A DNA stretch of 64,000 nucleotides from Sphingobacteriales bacterium 50-39 (GTDB lineage: Bacteria > Bacteroidota > Bacteroidia > Chitinophagales > Chitinophagaceae): contig MKTZ01000008.1 in NCBI GenBank assembly GCA_001898505.1, forward strand, positions 310,001-374,000. Reading direction: 5' to 3'. The notes under the pieces are model-generated. The model had not been told where the DNA came from. It searched no databases and was given only the letters and a program-made list of their open reading frames with translations. How positions within the stretch are numbered: position 1 is the stretch's first letter; the number at the start of each line of letters is the position of its first letter. Both the position numbers and the translations under genes were made by a program. Positions 44,444 through 51,650 of this stretch are shown piece by piece.

Positions 44444-45439
44444 ATGAAACGAACGCATTTTGCCCTGATCGTGGGTCTGTTACTGATATTTACCTGCAGT
44501 AGCTGGGGCTTTCTCGTGCATCGAACCGTTGCCCAACTCGCTATTTACCAATTGCCTTCATCCATGAGGGCCTTTTTTTGGAAGAACAGGGACTCTATCG
44601 TCAGCCAGTCCATCCGGCCGGATGTGCGCCGCAATACCGACAAGACCGAGGCTCCCCGTCATTTTATCGACCTGGAGAATTATGGAGATTCGGCAGCCTG
44701 GAAAATGCCGTTGACCAAGTCTGAAGCCATACGGGCCTATACTTTCGATACGCTGCAAAAATATGGGTATGTTCCTTATGTAGTACAAGATGTATTACAA
44801 CAGCTGACGGATGCCTTTCGCAAGGGAGATAAGGATAGCATACTCTTCTATGCAATTGATCTATGTCATTATATTGGCGATGCCAATGTCCCATTGCATA
44901 CGTCCAGTAATTTTGACGGTCAGCTCACCGGTCAGCGTGGGCTGCATGCTCTCTGGGAAAGCACCGTACCCGACCAGCTGATGAATGGCTACCGGCTGAG
45001 AGATGGACACAAGGCACAGTATATTGCAGACCCCGCCACAGCTATCTGGGAGTCTGTGCGTCGCGCGCATCTGTTAGTGCAGCCAATGATCGATGCGGAG
45101 AGAGCGGCTTCGAAAGAAACACCGGATTCCATAAAATACCAGATGGTACATCGATATGGCCGGGATATGAAAGTGTATACGGCCGCCTATGGGAAAATTT
45201 ATGGAGCTCATCTTGGCTCGATGGTCCAGGATCAATTATTGCATACTTCTGATCAAATAGCAGATTTTTGGTATACGGCTTGGGTTAATGCCGGCAGGCC
45301 TGATATGGATGCGTTATTATCTCAGCCTCTTACTAAGAAAGACAAAAAGGATTGCCGGATGGAGAGGAAGGCCTTTCGTAAGAACCGGCTCATCGAAAAA
45401 AATCTTTTGTTATCCCGCCATCAGCCAGGCTGGGAATAG
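44444..45439 (+). CDS. S1/P1-type zinc nuclease or phospholipase
   Basis: A 331-residue exported enzyme of the S1/P1 nuclease family. The signal peptide ends at SSWGFLVH; in this family the Trp after the cleavage site is itself a zinc ligand. Other ligand regions are HRTVAQLAI, RHFIDLENYGD, DLCHYIGDANVPLHTSSNFDG and GLHALWES. Members cleave single-stranded DNA or RNA in the periplasm or outside. The C-terminus is long and basic (KKDKKDCRMERKAFRKNRLIEKN). It is divergent from the ABC operon and converges on the flavoprotein gene. Confidence 0.88.
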   Translation: MKRTHFALIVGLLLIFTCSSWGFLVHRTVAQLAIYQLPSSMRAFFWKNRDSIVSQSIRPDVRRNTDKTEAPRHFIDLENYGDSAAWKMPLTKSEAIRAYTFDTLQKYGYVPYVVQDVLQQLTDAFRKGDKDSILFYAIDLCHYIGDANVPLHTSSNFDGQLTGQRGLHALWESTVPDQLMNGYRLRDGHKAQYIADPATAIWESVRRAHLLVQPMIDAERAASKETPDSIKYQMVHRYGRDMKVYTAAYGKIYGAHLGSMVQDQLLHTSDQIADFWYTAWVNAGRPDMDALLSQPLTKKDKKDCRMERKAFRKNRLIEKNLLLSRHQPGWE

Positions 45440-45467
45440 ACTTGCCGACAGCCGGAATTGATCCGTG

Positions 45468-47045
45468 TCAATTGTTGATCGCTTGTGCTGCCAGGTCAGC
45501 CACCCGTTCGCCATCCATAGCAGCGCTGACAATACCGCCTGCATAGCCGGCTCCTTCACCACAGGGGTAGAGATTCCCGATCTGCGGATGTTGCAGGCTG
45601 TGTGTATCCCTTGGTACGCGTACCGGAGAAGAGGTCCTGGACTCCGTGGCGACGAGCACTGCCTCGTTGGTGAAATAGCCTTTCATCTTTTGTCCGAAGA
45701 GGGGGAATGCCTGTTGCAGGCTGTCATATATGAAAGGGGGCAGTACTTGTTGCAGAGCGGTGGAATGGATACCCGGTACGTATGAACAGTCAGGCAGATT
45801 GGAAGAGACCTTACGTTCCACGAAGTCTACCATACGTTGAGCAGGAGCGACAAACTTACCTCCACCTTGTTGGTAGGCCTTACGTTCCACGGCCTGCTGG
45901 AAGTAGATGCCGGCCAGGGGACCGTGTTTTCGGAAGGCGGACAGGTCTTTTTCTTCCACGGTGACCACCATCCCTGAATTGGCAAACGGATTATTACGCC
46001 GCGATGGCGACCAGCCATTGACCACCAGCTCGTCTGGCGATGTGGATGCGGGAGCGATGATCCCGCCTGGGCACATACAGAAGGAAAATACTCCTCCGTG
46101 GTGGACTTGCTGAACGAGGCTGTAGCTGGCAGGAGGGAGAAAAGGGTCACGGGCTACAGGCGCTGCCGGCGGGGTGTGATATTGGACGCGATCGATGAGC
46201 TGTTGCGGGTGTTCGATACGGACGCCTAATGCGAAGGGTTTGGCCTCTATGAGGATATTTTTTTGATGCAGAAGATGAAAAATATCCCGGGCGGAGTGTC
46301 CTGTCGCGAGTATAAAGGCGTCTGCTTCGAAGCTATCGCCGTCTGAAGTAATAACGTGGTTTAGCCTGTCTTTTTGTAGTATAAAATCTACAACTTTTTT
46401 TTCGAATAGGAATAGTCCTCCACAGTCCAATATTTGTTGCCGCATGGCCTGGATGATCAGGGGCAGTTTGTTGGTGCCGATGTGTGGGTGTGCGTCTATG
46501 AGAATATTTTCATCGGCGCCGAATTGCACCAGCAGGTTGAGGATCCTGTTGATGTCTCCGCGCTTGTTGCTACGTGTATACAGTTTGCCGTCGCTGTAGG
46601 TTCCTGCGCCTCCTTCACCAAAGCAGTAGTTGCTTTCGGGGTTGAGCACGCCTTGTTTATTCAGGGCGGCCAGATCCCTTCTGCGTGAGCGAACGTCTTT
46701 GCCTCTTTCGAGCAAGATGGGGCGTACGCCTTTTTCGATGAGTTTGAAGGCGGCAAATAATCCTGCGGGCCCGGCGCCAATGATGACAACTTTTTTTTCT
46801 GCCCGGGATACATCGGGGAAGTGCAGCGTTTTAAATGAGCGTTCCTGGTAAGGCTCTTCGACAAATACATGGATCGTGAGAATAATATGGGGCTGTTTTG
46901 ACCGGGCGTCGATGGATCGTTTGAGCAGTTGGATGCCGGAAATGGACCGCACGGGTCGTCCAATGGCTTGTGCTGCGTATGCCCGAATAGTCTCCTCGCT
47001 GGCTGCTTCGGCAGGAAGCAATTTTATCTGAAGGGTTTGTTGCAT
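45468..47045 (-). CDS. FAD-dependent dehydrogenase (COG2509-like)
   Basis: A 525-residue flavoprotein. The FAD-binding Rossmann motif KVVIIGAGPAGLFAAFKLIEKG lies at about 85-105, after an N-terminal domain of 80 residues that is typical for this group. Other conserved phrases are NPESNYCFGEGGAGTYSDGKLYTR, ILATGHSARDIFHLL and, at the end, NLYPCGEGAGYAGGIVSAAMDGERVA. The family is widespread and poorly characterised; its length and layout match the COG2509 dehydrogenases. It faces the S1/P1 gene across 28 bp. Confidence 0.85.
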   Translation of the reverse strand: MQQTLQIKLLPAEAASEETIRAYAAQAIGRPVRSISGIQLLKRSIDARSKQPHIILTIHVFVEEPYQERSFKTLHFPDVSRAEKKVVIIGAGPAGLFAAFKLIEKGVRPILLERGKDVRSRRRDLAALNKQGVLNPESNYCFGEGGAGTYSDGKLYTRSNKRGDINRILNLLVQFGADENILIDAHPHIGTNKLPLIIQAMRQQILDCGGLFLFEKKVVDFILQKDRLNHVITSDGDSFEADAFILATGHSARDIFHLLHQKNILIEAKPFALGVRIEHPQQLIDRVQYHTPPAAPVARDPFLPPASYSLVQQVHHGGVFSFCMCPGGIIAPASTSPDELVVNGWSPSRRNNPFANSGMVVTVEEKDLSAFRKHGPLAGIYFQQAVERKAYQQGGGKFVAPAQRMVDFVERKVSSNLPDCSYVPGIHSTALQQVLPPFIYDSLQQAFPLFGQKMKGYFTNEAVLVATESRTSSPVRVPRDTHSLQHPQIGNLYPCGEGAGYAGGIVSAAMDGERVADLAAQAINN

Positions 47046-47754
47046 TGTCAGGTAGTTATCCTAAAGGCGATAAAGATAGTGCAATTCACTCTGTCTGTTT
47101 GAGATAGATGATACCCAATCGCCCGGCCGATAAAAAACTCGTCGGCCCCGATAAAAAAGTTTCGATGAAAGTTTCGTAAACTATGACACTCTCAAGGGCT
47201 TGCAGAATTTTTTAAAAAAAATTTCAAGATTGAAAAAGTCAATCAAATAATTTGTATCTTCAACTACTTCTCAAAATAAACTCTACATATATGAAGAAAG
47301 GTTCGTTCACATCGAAGCTCACCCACTCTTTCTTCGTACAAAGTAAGTTTTATCAATTCAGGCAGGGTCTACTGCTGTACGCTGAATCCCACTATTGTCG
47401 ATCGCCGCACCTCACGGGGGGAATACCACGAATGACTCTGTCGCATCAATGTGAATAAGTCTTAATGTAGGGGTCGTTGTAAAGATTAAGAGATTCTAAA
47501 AAGCAATGGATATTATCTTTATCAAGGTTTAATTTCAACCAGGCTGGCTGTGAGTTTTATTGAAAATCAAATGTGAAGTTGTAGTAAAGCTCAAACTGTA
47601 TTCGAACCAAAAAAAAGAAGTGAATAAAAAATTTTTTATTTCATGAAAAGTTTTGATATTCGCCGCCCTGCGCAAGTTTTTTAAAATCCGGTTCCAGCAA
47701 CAAAATTTTACAAATACAATTCTTAAATCGGCATAAAAATTGGTTACTGTACAA
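47046..47754. other. 709-bp AT-rich region upstream of dnaA
   Basis: The region between the flavoprotein and dnaA genes becomes AT-rich toward dnaA. It has a hairpin GGCCGA...TCGGCC near 47125-47147. A 55-codon plus-strand frame from ATG 47291 to 47458 (MKKGSFTSKLTHSFF...) could be a small gene but has no supporting motif. I found no DnaA boxes (TTATnCACA), so it does not look like a classical oriC. Confidence 0.45.
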
Positions 47755-49188
47755 ATGGCAAAGTCGTTCGAAAAAGTATGGAGCAATTGCTTGGAGATTA
47801 TCAAGGATATTGTAGAGTGGCAGCATTATAAAACATGGTTCGAGCCGATAAAGCCGGTGGAGTTGAAGAATAACATTCTGGTGATCCAGGTACCCAGTCA
47901 ATTCTTTTACGAGTATTTGGAAGAACACTACGTAAATTTATTAGCTAAGACCTTACGACGCATTTTGGGTAAGGAGGCAATGCTCGAGTATCGGATCATG
48001 GTAGACAGCGGTAATCACAACAACAAGCCTTTAACGATGGATGTGCCGGCGCATGGTTACAAAACTTTTTCTAATAATGAAATGGATTTTCCCCTTATCA
48101 TAAATAACCCCGTTAAGAATCCTTTCGTCATCCCCGGATTGAAAAAGATGCAGATCGATGCACAACTCAATCCGGTGTATACATTCGATTCGTTCATCGA
48201 GGGTGATTGCAACCGGGTGGCTCGCCGGGCTGGTAAAACGGTGGCGGAAAAGCCGGGTGCTAATTCTTTCAATCCGCTGGTCATATATGGAGGGGTGGGG
48301 TTAGGCAAGACGCATCTGGCGCAGGCCATCGGTAACGAGGTAAAGCGTCTTCATCAGAACAAGGTGGTGTTGTATGTCAGCTCGGAGAAATTCATCAACC
48401 AATTCATGGATCATAGTCGTAACAATGCGATCAATGATTTCATACATTTCTATCAGTTGGTGGATGTACTTATAATAGATGATGTACAGTTCTTCAATCG
48501 TGCGGAGAAATCCCAGGACGCCTTTTTTGCTATCTTCAATCACCTGCATCAGTCCGGCAAGCAGTTGATCCTTTCTTCGGACAAGCCTCCGAAGGATCTG
48601 GACGGCCTGCAGGAGCGATTGTTGAGCAGATTCCGCTGGGGATTGAGCGCTGATTTGCAGATGCCTGATTATGAGACTCGTATAGATATTCTGGAAAGGA
48701 AAATGAAGAATGACGGGCTCGAGATGCCGAAGGAGGTAGTGAAGTACCTGGCCTATAATATCAGCAGCAATGTCAGGGAGTTAGAGGGGGCTCTTATCTC
48801 ACTTTTGGCACAATCTTCGCTCAATAAGAGGGAAATTGATCTTGAATTGGCGAAAAAAGTGCTCCGTAATTTCGTGAAAACTAGCAGTAAGGAAATCACT
48901 ATCGAAACTATACAGCGCATGGTATGTGAGTATTTCGATGTTTCCTACGACAAACTACTGCAAAAGACCCGTAAGCGCGAGATCGTGCAAGCGAGGCAAA
49001 TTACCATGTATCTTGCCAAGGCATTTACCAAGAACTCTCTCAAGACGATTGGTGAGCACTTCGGCGGGCGGGATCATACTACGGTGATACATTCCTGCCA
49101 GACGGTGAAGGATCTGATGGATACTGACAGTTTGTTCCGTGAAAATGTGATGGAGTTGCAGCAGAAGGTACAATTGGCTGCTATGTAA
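47755..49188 (+). CDS. dnaA: Chromosomal replication initiator protein DnaA
   Basis: The ATPase that opens oriC. I use ATG 47755 (MAKSFEKVWSNCLEIIKD), which matches DnaA N-termini; a TTG five codons upstream is an artefact. The N-terminal domain (1-90, with WQHYKTWFEPIKPVELKNN) is followed by a linker and the AAA+ core with Walker A GGVGLGKTHLAQ and Walker B VLIIDDVQFF. The C-terminal DNA-binding helix is intact: FGGRDHTTVIHSCQTV. The length of 477 is normal. No DnaA boxes were found in the upstream region. Confidence 0.97.
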   Translation: MAKSFEKVWSNCLEIIKDIVEWQHYKTWFEPIKPVELKNNILVIQVPSQFFYEYLEEHYVNLLAKTLRRILGKEAMLEYRIMVDSGNHNNKPLTMDVPAHGYKTFSNNEMDFPLIINNPVKNPFVIPGLKKMQIDAQLNPVYTFDSFIEGDCNRVARRAGKTVAEKPGANSFNPLVIYGGVGLGKTHLAQAIGNEVKRLHQNKVVLYVSSEKFINQFMDHSRNNAINDFIHFYQLVDVLIIDDVQFFNRAEKSQDAFFAIFNHLHQSGKQLILSSDKPPKDLDGLQERLLSRFRWGLSADLQMPDYETRIDILERKMKNDGLEMPKEVVKYLAYNISSNVRELEGALISLLAQSSLNKREIDLELAKKVLRNFVKTSSKEITIETIQRMVCEYFDVSYDKLLQKTRKREIVQARQITMYLAKAFTKNSLKTIGEHFGGRDHTTVIHSCQTVKDLMDTDSLFRENVMELQQKVQLAAM

Positions 49189-49267
49189 GCCGCTGACGCG
49201 TAGGGAACCTTTTACCAAGTAAAGATATTGTTCGAAACCCGAAACGAGCCACAGGTTCGTTGTCTGT

Positions 49268-49329
49268 AACCAAGCGTAGCGAAGGTTACGACCGAGGAGG
49301 AGCGTGTCGAAGCAGCTCCGACGAAGGCC
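49268..49329 (-). repeat. 62-bp dispersed repeat, copy 2
   Basis: The reverse complement of this stretch matches 44321-44382 at 54 of 62 positions. It lies in the 466-bp region between dnaA and tRNA-Ser, which otherwise holds a stem-loop (49347-49386) and the tRNA promoter. Confidence 0.7.
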
Positions 49330-49346
49330 TCAGACATTAGATTTTT

Positions 49347-49386
49347 CCGGAACACGGATTACACTTTTAAGACACCCGTGTTCTGG
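49347..49386. terminator. Stem-loop between dnaA and tRNA-Ser
   Basis: CCGGAACACGG (49347-49357) and CCGTGTTCTGG (49376-49386) form an 11-bp stem with one wobble and an 18-nt loop. It may end dnaA transcription, though no T-run follows. Confidence 0.45.
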
Positions 49387-49591
49387 ACATTATTGAACCC
49401 GTGCTGATGTATTTCAGGGCGGGTTTTGCATTTGGGGGCGACGGGCTGCCGCGACCCGGCTTGGTTCCAGGGGGTGAGGCGGCTTCCGGGGGTGAGAGCC
49501 TGGCTTTTGTGGTGTGGAAGCAGGCCATCGAAGCTCCTGATAGTCAGATGGGGAGCCTATCTGGCGGGGGCTATAAAAAAGTGCGGGTCAT

Positions 49592-49624
49592 TTTGGGTGC
49601 ATAGCGAATTAATCTTTATTTTTG
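49592..49624 (+). promoter_or_regulatory. Promoter of tRNA-Ser
   Basis: TTTG (49592-49595) and TATTTTTG (49617-49624) match the Bacteroidota -33 and -7 consensus with a 21-bp spacer. Transcription would start about 25 bp before the tRNA. Confidence 0.65.
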
Positions 49625-49654
49625 CCTCCCCTTCGAAGGAAGGTATATATGCCC

Positions 49655-49745
49655 GGAGAGGTGCCTGAGTGGCCGAAAGGGCCGGTTTGCTAAACCGTTA
49701 TACGAGCTTAAACTTGTATCGAGGGTTCGAATCCCTCCCTCTCCG
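49655..49745 (+). tRNA. tRNA-Ser (anticodon GCU)
   Basis: A 91-nt class II tRNA. The acceptor stem pairs GGAGAGG (49655-49661) with CCTCTCC (49738-49744), with discriminator G. The anticodon loop has GCT between TTT and AAA, so it reads AGC and AGU. A long variable arm (ATACGAGCTTAAACTTGTAT) and the T arm GGGTTCGAATCCC are present. CCA is not encoded. Its 3' end is the likely integration target of the element that follows. Confidence 0.95.
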
Positions 49746-49770
49746 CAATCTGGTCTAACAAAATCGACTA

Positions 49771-49808
49771 AAACGCTATAAAGTTCTCATTTATAGCGTT
49801 TCTTTTTT
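49771..49808 (+). terminator. Rho-independent terminator after tRNA-Ser
   Basis: A 12-bp perfect stem AAACGCTATAAA / TTTATAGCGTTT with a 7-nt loop, followed by CTTTTTT. It ends the tRNA transcript and shields the integrase gene. Confidence 0.85.
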
Positions 49809-49847
49809 CTCTGCATTTTCAAAACTCATTGTATTCGCCTAAACTTC

Positions 49848-49891
49848 GAGAGACTTTTGAGAGACCTCCGCATCGGGTCTCATGAGGTCTC
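49848..49891. repeat. Cluster of GAGAC repeats next to the attachment site
   Basis: GAGAGAC occurs twice (49848-49854 and 49859-49865). GAGACCTC (49861-49868) is inverted as GAGGTCTC (49884-49891), and GGTCTC lies between them (49876-49881). Such clusters often are arm-type sites for integrase or sites for an excision factor. This is inference from position and symmetry. Confidence 0.5.
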
Positions 49892-49918
49892 GCCGATCTT
49901 CACAAGGAGCTGATAACC

Positions 49919-49949
49919 ATTCATCTAGTCAAATTATGACTAGATGAAT
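49919..49949. promoter_or_regulatory. 13-bp perfect inverted repeat before the integrase gene
   Basis: ATTCATCTAGTCA and TGACTAGATGAAT flank a 5-nt centre, 45 bp upstream of the integrase start. It could be an operator or a recombinase/excisionase site. Confidence 0.6.
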
Positions 49950-49994
49950 CCGGAAGGCTCGATTTACATTTAATAACCAATAAAAGTGAAGATC

Positions 49995-51227
49995 ATGAAG
50001 ACCAGATTCACCACATCGTTCCAATTAAAGCAATCGAAAATGCTTCCTAACGGAACAGCACCTATCTATCTTCGGATAACTATAGGAGCTGATCGTGTCG
50101 AGCTCTCGACGAAAAAGTATGTACAGCCAGCTCGATGGAATCCGGCGGCGCAGAAGGTATCCGGCAATATCGAGGAAGCAAGAGCACTCAATGCCTACCT
50201 TAAGACGATGGAGCAGGAAGTATTCCAAGCCCACCAAGCGTTGATCCTGGAGAGCAAAGAGGTCACTGCAGCCAACATCAAAAGCAAACTGCTGGGTGAG
50301 GATACTGAACAGCATTCGATAATCGACGAATTCAAAGATCATAATAAAAAAATGGAGGCCCTGGTTGGAAAGCAATATGCCAGGGCTACCTGGAAACGAT
50401 TCGAGACAACACTGAAACATACACAGGATTTTATCCAATGGAAATATAAGGTTCCCGATCTTGATGTTTCCCGCCTTAACCACGAATTTCTTGAAAACTT
50501 CGAATTCTATTTGAAAAGCGTTCGGGACTGTGATCACAATGCCACCATGAAATATCTTGCCAATTTTAAGAAGGTGGTATTACGCTGCGTTAAGAACGGT
50601 TGGATAAGCAAGGACCCATTCAACGGTTTCAAGTTATCCCTCCGTGAGGTCAAAATTAATGTCCTGACCGATCAGGAACTGGATGCAATTGCCAAGAAAG
50701 CATTCGACTCAGCGCGGGTGGGGAAGGTCCGCGATATTTTCCTATTTAGCTGTTACACTGGCCTGGCTTATGCCGATGTTAAGAAGCTGAAACGGTCGGA
50801 GATCCGTCAAGGGCTAGATGGGAAAAACTGGATTTTTGCCAGTCGGCAAAAAACAGAGACTGATTTTCGTATACCCCTTCTTCCAGAGGCGGCCAGAATT
50901 CTTAAAAAGTTTGAAGATAATCCCCAATGTGCTAATATGGATCGAGCATTCCCTGTAATGAGCAATCAAAAGATGAATGCTTATCTAAAGGAGATTGGTG
51001 ATCTTTGCGGAATAAAAAAGAACTTAACCTATCACCTTGCAAGGCATACATTCGCCACGACTGTCACTCTAAGCAATGGGGTTCCGATGGAAACAGTATC
51101 TAAAATGCTTGGGCATAAGAATTTGAAGACTACACAACATTATGCAAAAATCGTCGATACAAAGATCAGCCAGGATATGGATGGTTTGCGTAAGCGTCGG
51201 TCGAAAAAGCTGAGCCAGGGCATTTAG
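49995..51227 (+). CDS. Tyrosine recombinase (Bacteroidota ICE-type integrase)
   Basis: A 410-residue integrase that should insert and excise the element at the tRNA. The arm-binding domain (1-100; FTTSFQLKQSKMLPNGTAPIYLRITI) is followed by a SAM-like core-binding domain (110-220) and the catalytic domain. Lys286, His347 and Arg350 (HLARHTFA), His374 (LGHKNLKTTQHY) and the nucleophile Tyr383 are visible. The first catalytic Arg is replaced: FSCYTGLAYADVKKL has Ala258 where many recombinases have Arg. The same loss is known for IntDOT of CTnDOT. A GTG at 49986 is an alternative start. Confidence 0.93.
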   Translation: MKTRFTTSFQLKQSKMLPNGTAPIYLRITIGADRVELSTKKYVQPARWNPAAQKVSGNIEEARALNAYLKTMEQEVFQAHQALILESKEVTAANIKSKLLGEDTEQHSIIDEFKDHNKKMEALVGKQYARATWKRFETTLKHTQDFIQWKYKVPDLDVSRLNHEFLENFEFYLKSVRDCDHNATMKYLANFKKVVLRCVKNGWISKDPFNGFKLSLREVKINVLTDQELDAIAKKAFDSARVGKVRDIFLFSCYTGLAYADVKKLKRSEIRQGLDGKNWIFASRQKTETDFRIPLLPEAARILKKFEDNPQCANMDRAFPVMSNQKMNAYLKEIGDLCGIKKNLTYHLARHTFATTVTLSNGVPMETVSKMLGHKNLKTTQHYAKIVDTKISQDMDGLRKRRSKKLSQGI

Positions 51228-51263
51228 GCAAAGGTCAATATTTCCATTCCTCAAATTATCTCT

Positions 51264-51271
51264 TATTTTTG
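51264..51271 (+). promoter_or_regulatory. -7 element upstream of the 56-residue gene
   Basis: TATTTTTG is a perfect TAnnTTTG match 108 bp before the ATG of the small gene, leaving a leader of about 100 nt that contains a folded region. A TACAA/TTGTA palindrome follows it near 51285-51295. Confidence 0.5.
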
Positions 51272-51322
51272 CAAATCGGCCTATACAATTTGTATTTGAA
51301 GGTAATCCACCACCATATTTAA

Positions 51323-51367
51323 GAGGCGAAGCGGAGGGGGGCGTCCCCGAAAGGATAAAAGCGCCTC
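51323..51367 (+). promoter_or_regulatory. Structured leader RNA
   Basis: GAGGCG (51323-51328) pairs with CGCCTC (51362-51367), enclosing the tight hairpin GGGG-CGT-CCCC (51338-51348) and purine-rich joints. The fold ends 11 bases before the start codon, where it could control translation. I cannot assign it to a known riboswitch class. Confidence 0.45.
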
Positions 51368-51378
51368 CAAACCAAAAA

Positions 51379-51549
51379 ATGGAAAACCCATTTTTTATAG
51401 TCGACGGACAATGCTATATGTGGCTGATCAGGAAAGAGGTGAAACATTGGAAGACAGGTCTTCCAATCAAACCTAAGAGCCCGAATAAGGCTTTGAAATT
51501 CCCGATCAAGGTAGATTGTTCTTATTGCGGCTGTTGTCAGCCCCAATAA
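51379..51549 (+). CDS. Small Cys-rich protein, 56 residues
   Basis: ATG 51379 to TAA 51549. It begins MENPFFIVDGQCYMWLIRK and ends with a Cys cluster, VDCSYCGCCQPQ (four Cys in eight residues), which could bind a metal. The middle is basic (KHWKTGLPIKPKSPNK). There is a promoter-like element upstream, a folded leader and a strong terminator 9 bp after the stop, so this is a complete one-gene unit. The opposite strand also has a frame but without such signals. I do not recognise a family; a toxin, antitoxin or RNA-binding role is possible. It sits between the integrase and the caspase gene. Confidence 0.5.
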   Translation: MENPFFIVDGQCYMWLIRKEVKHWKTGLPIKPKSPNKALKFPIKVDCSYCGCCQPQ

Positions 51550-51558
51550 TTCGCAATA

Positions 51559-51589
51559 GGTAGCTCCCACAGGGCTACCTTAATTTTTT
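51559..51589 (+). terminator. Rho-independent terminator
   Basis: GGTAGC...GCTACC stem (51559-51579, with an inner CCC/GGG pair and one bulge) followed by TTAATTTTTT. It ends the unit of the 56-residue gene and precedes the caspase promoter. Confidence 0.75.
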
Positions 51590-51600
51590 GTGAAATATCC

Positions 51601-51608
51601 TATCTTTG
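51601..51608 (+). promoter_or_regulatory. -7 promoter element of the caspase-like gene
   Basis: TATCTTTG, a perfect TAnnTTTG match, 43 bp upstream of the caspase ATG. The leader should be about 37 nt. Confidence 0.55.
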
Positions 51609-51650
51609 CCTGTTTAATGTTTTAGTCTATAACCTCACGCCGTATGTAAT

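Noticed and set aside
44224-44458. Minus-strand frames through the repeats before the S1/P1 gene
   Set aside because: They are frames read through two intergenic repeats and have no start signals.
47046-47754. oriC next to dnaA
   Set aside because: No TTATnCACA-type boxes or clusters were found, so an origin cannot be supported here.
49401-49668. Two plus-strand frames between dnaA and tRNA-Ser
   Set aside because: They run through the tRNA promoter and repeats, and overlap each other in different frames; no protein features.
51319-51570. 83-codon minus-strand frame starting with GTG opposite the small Cys-rich gene
   Set aside because: The plus strand has ATG start, promoter, leader and terminator in the right order; the minus frame has none of these.
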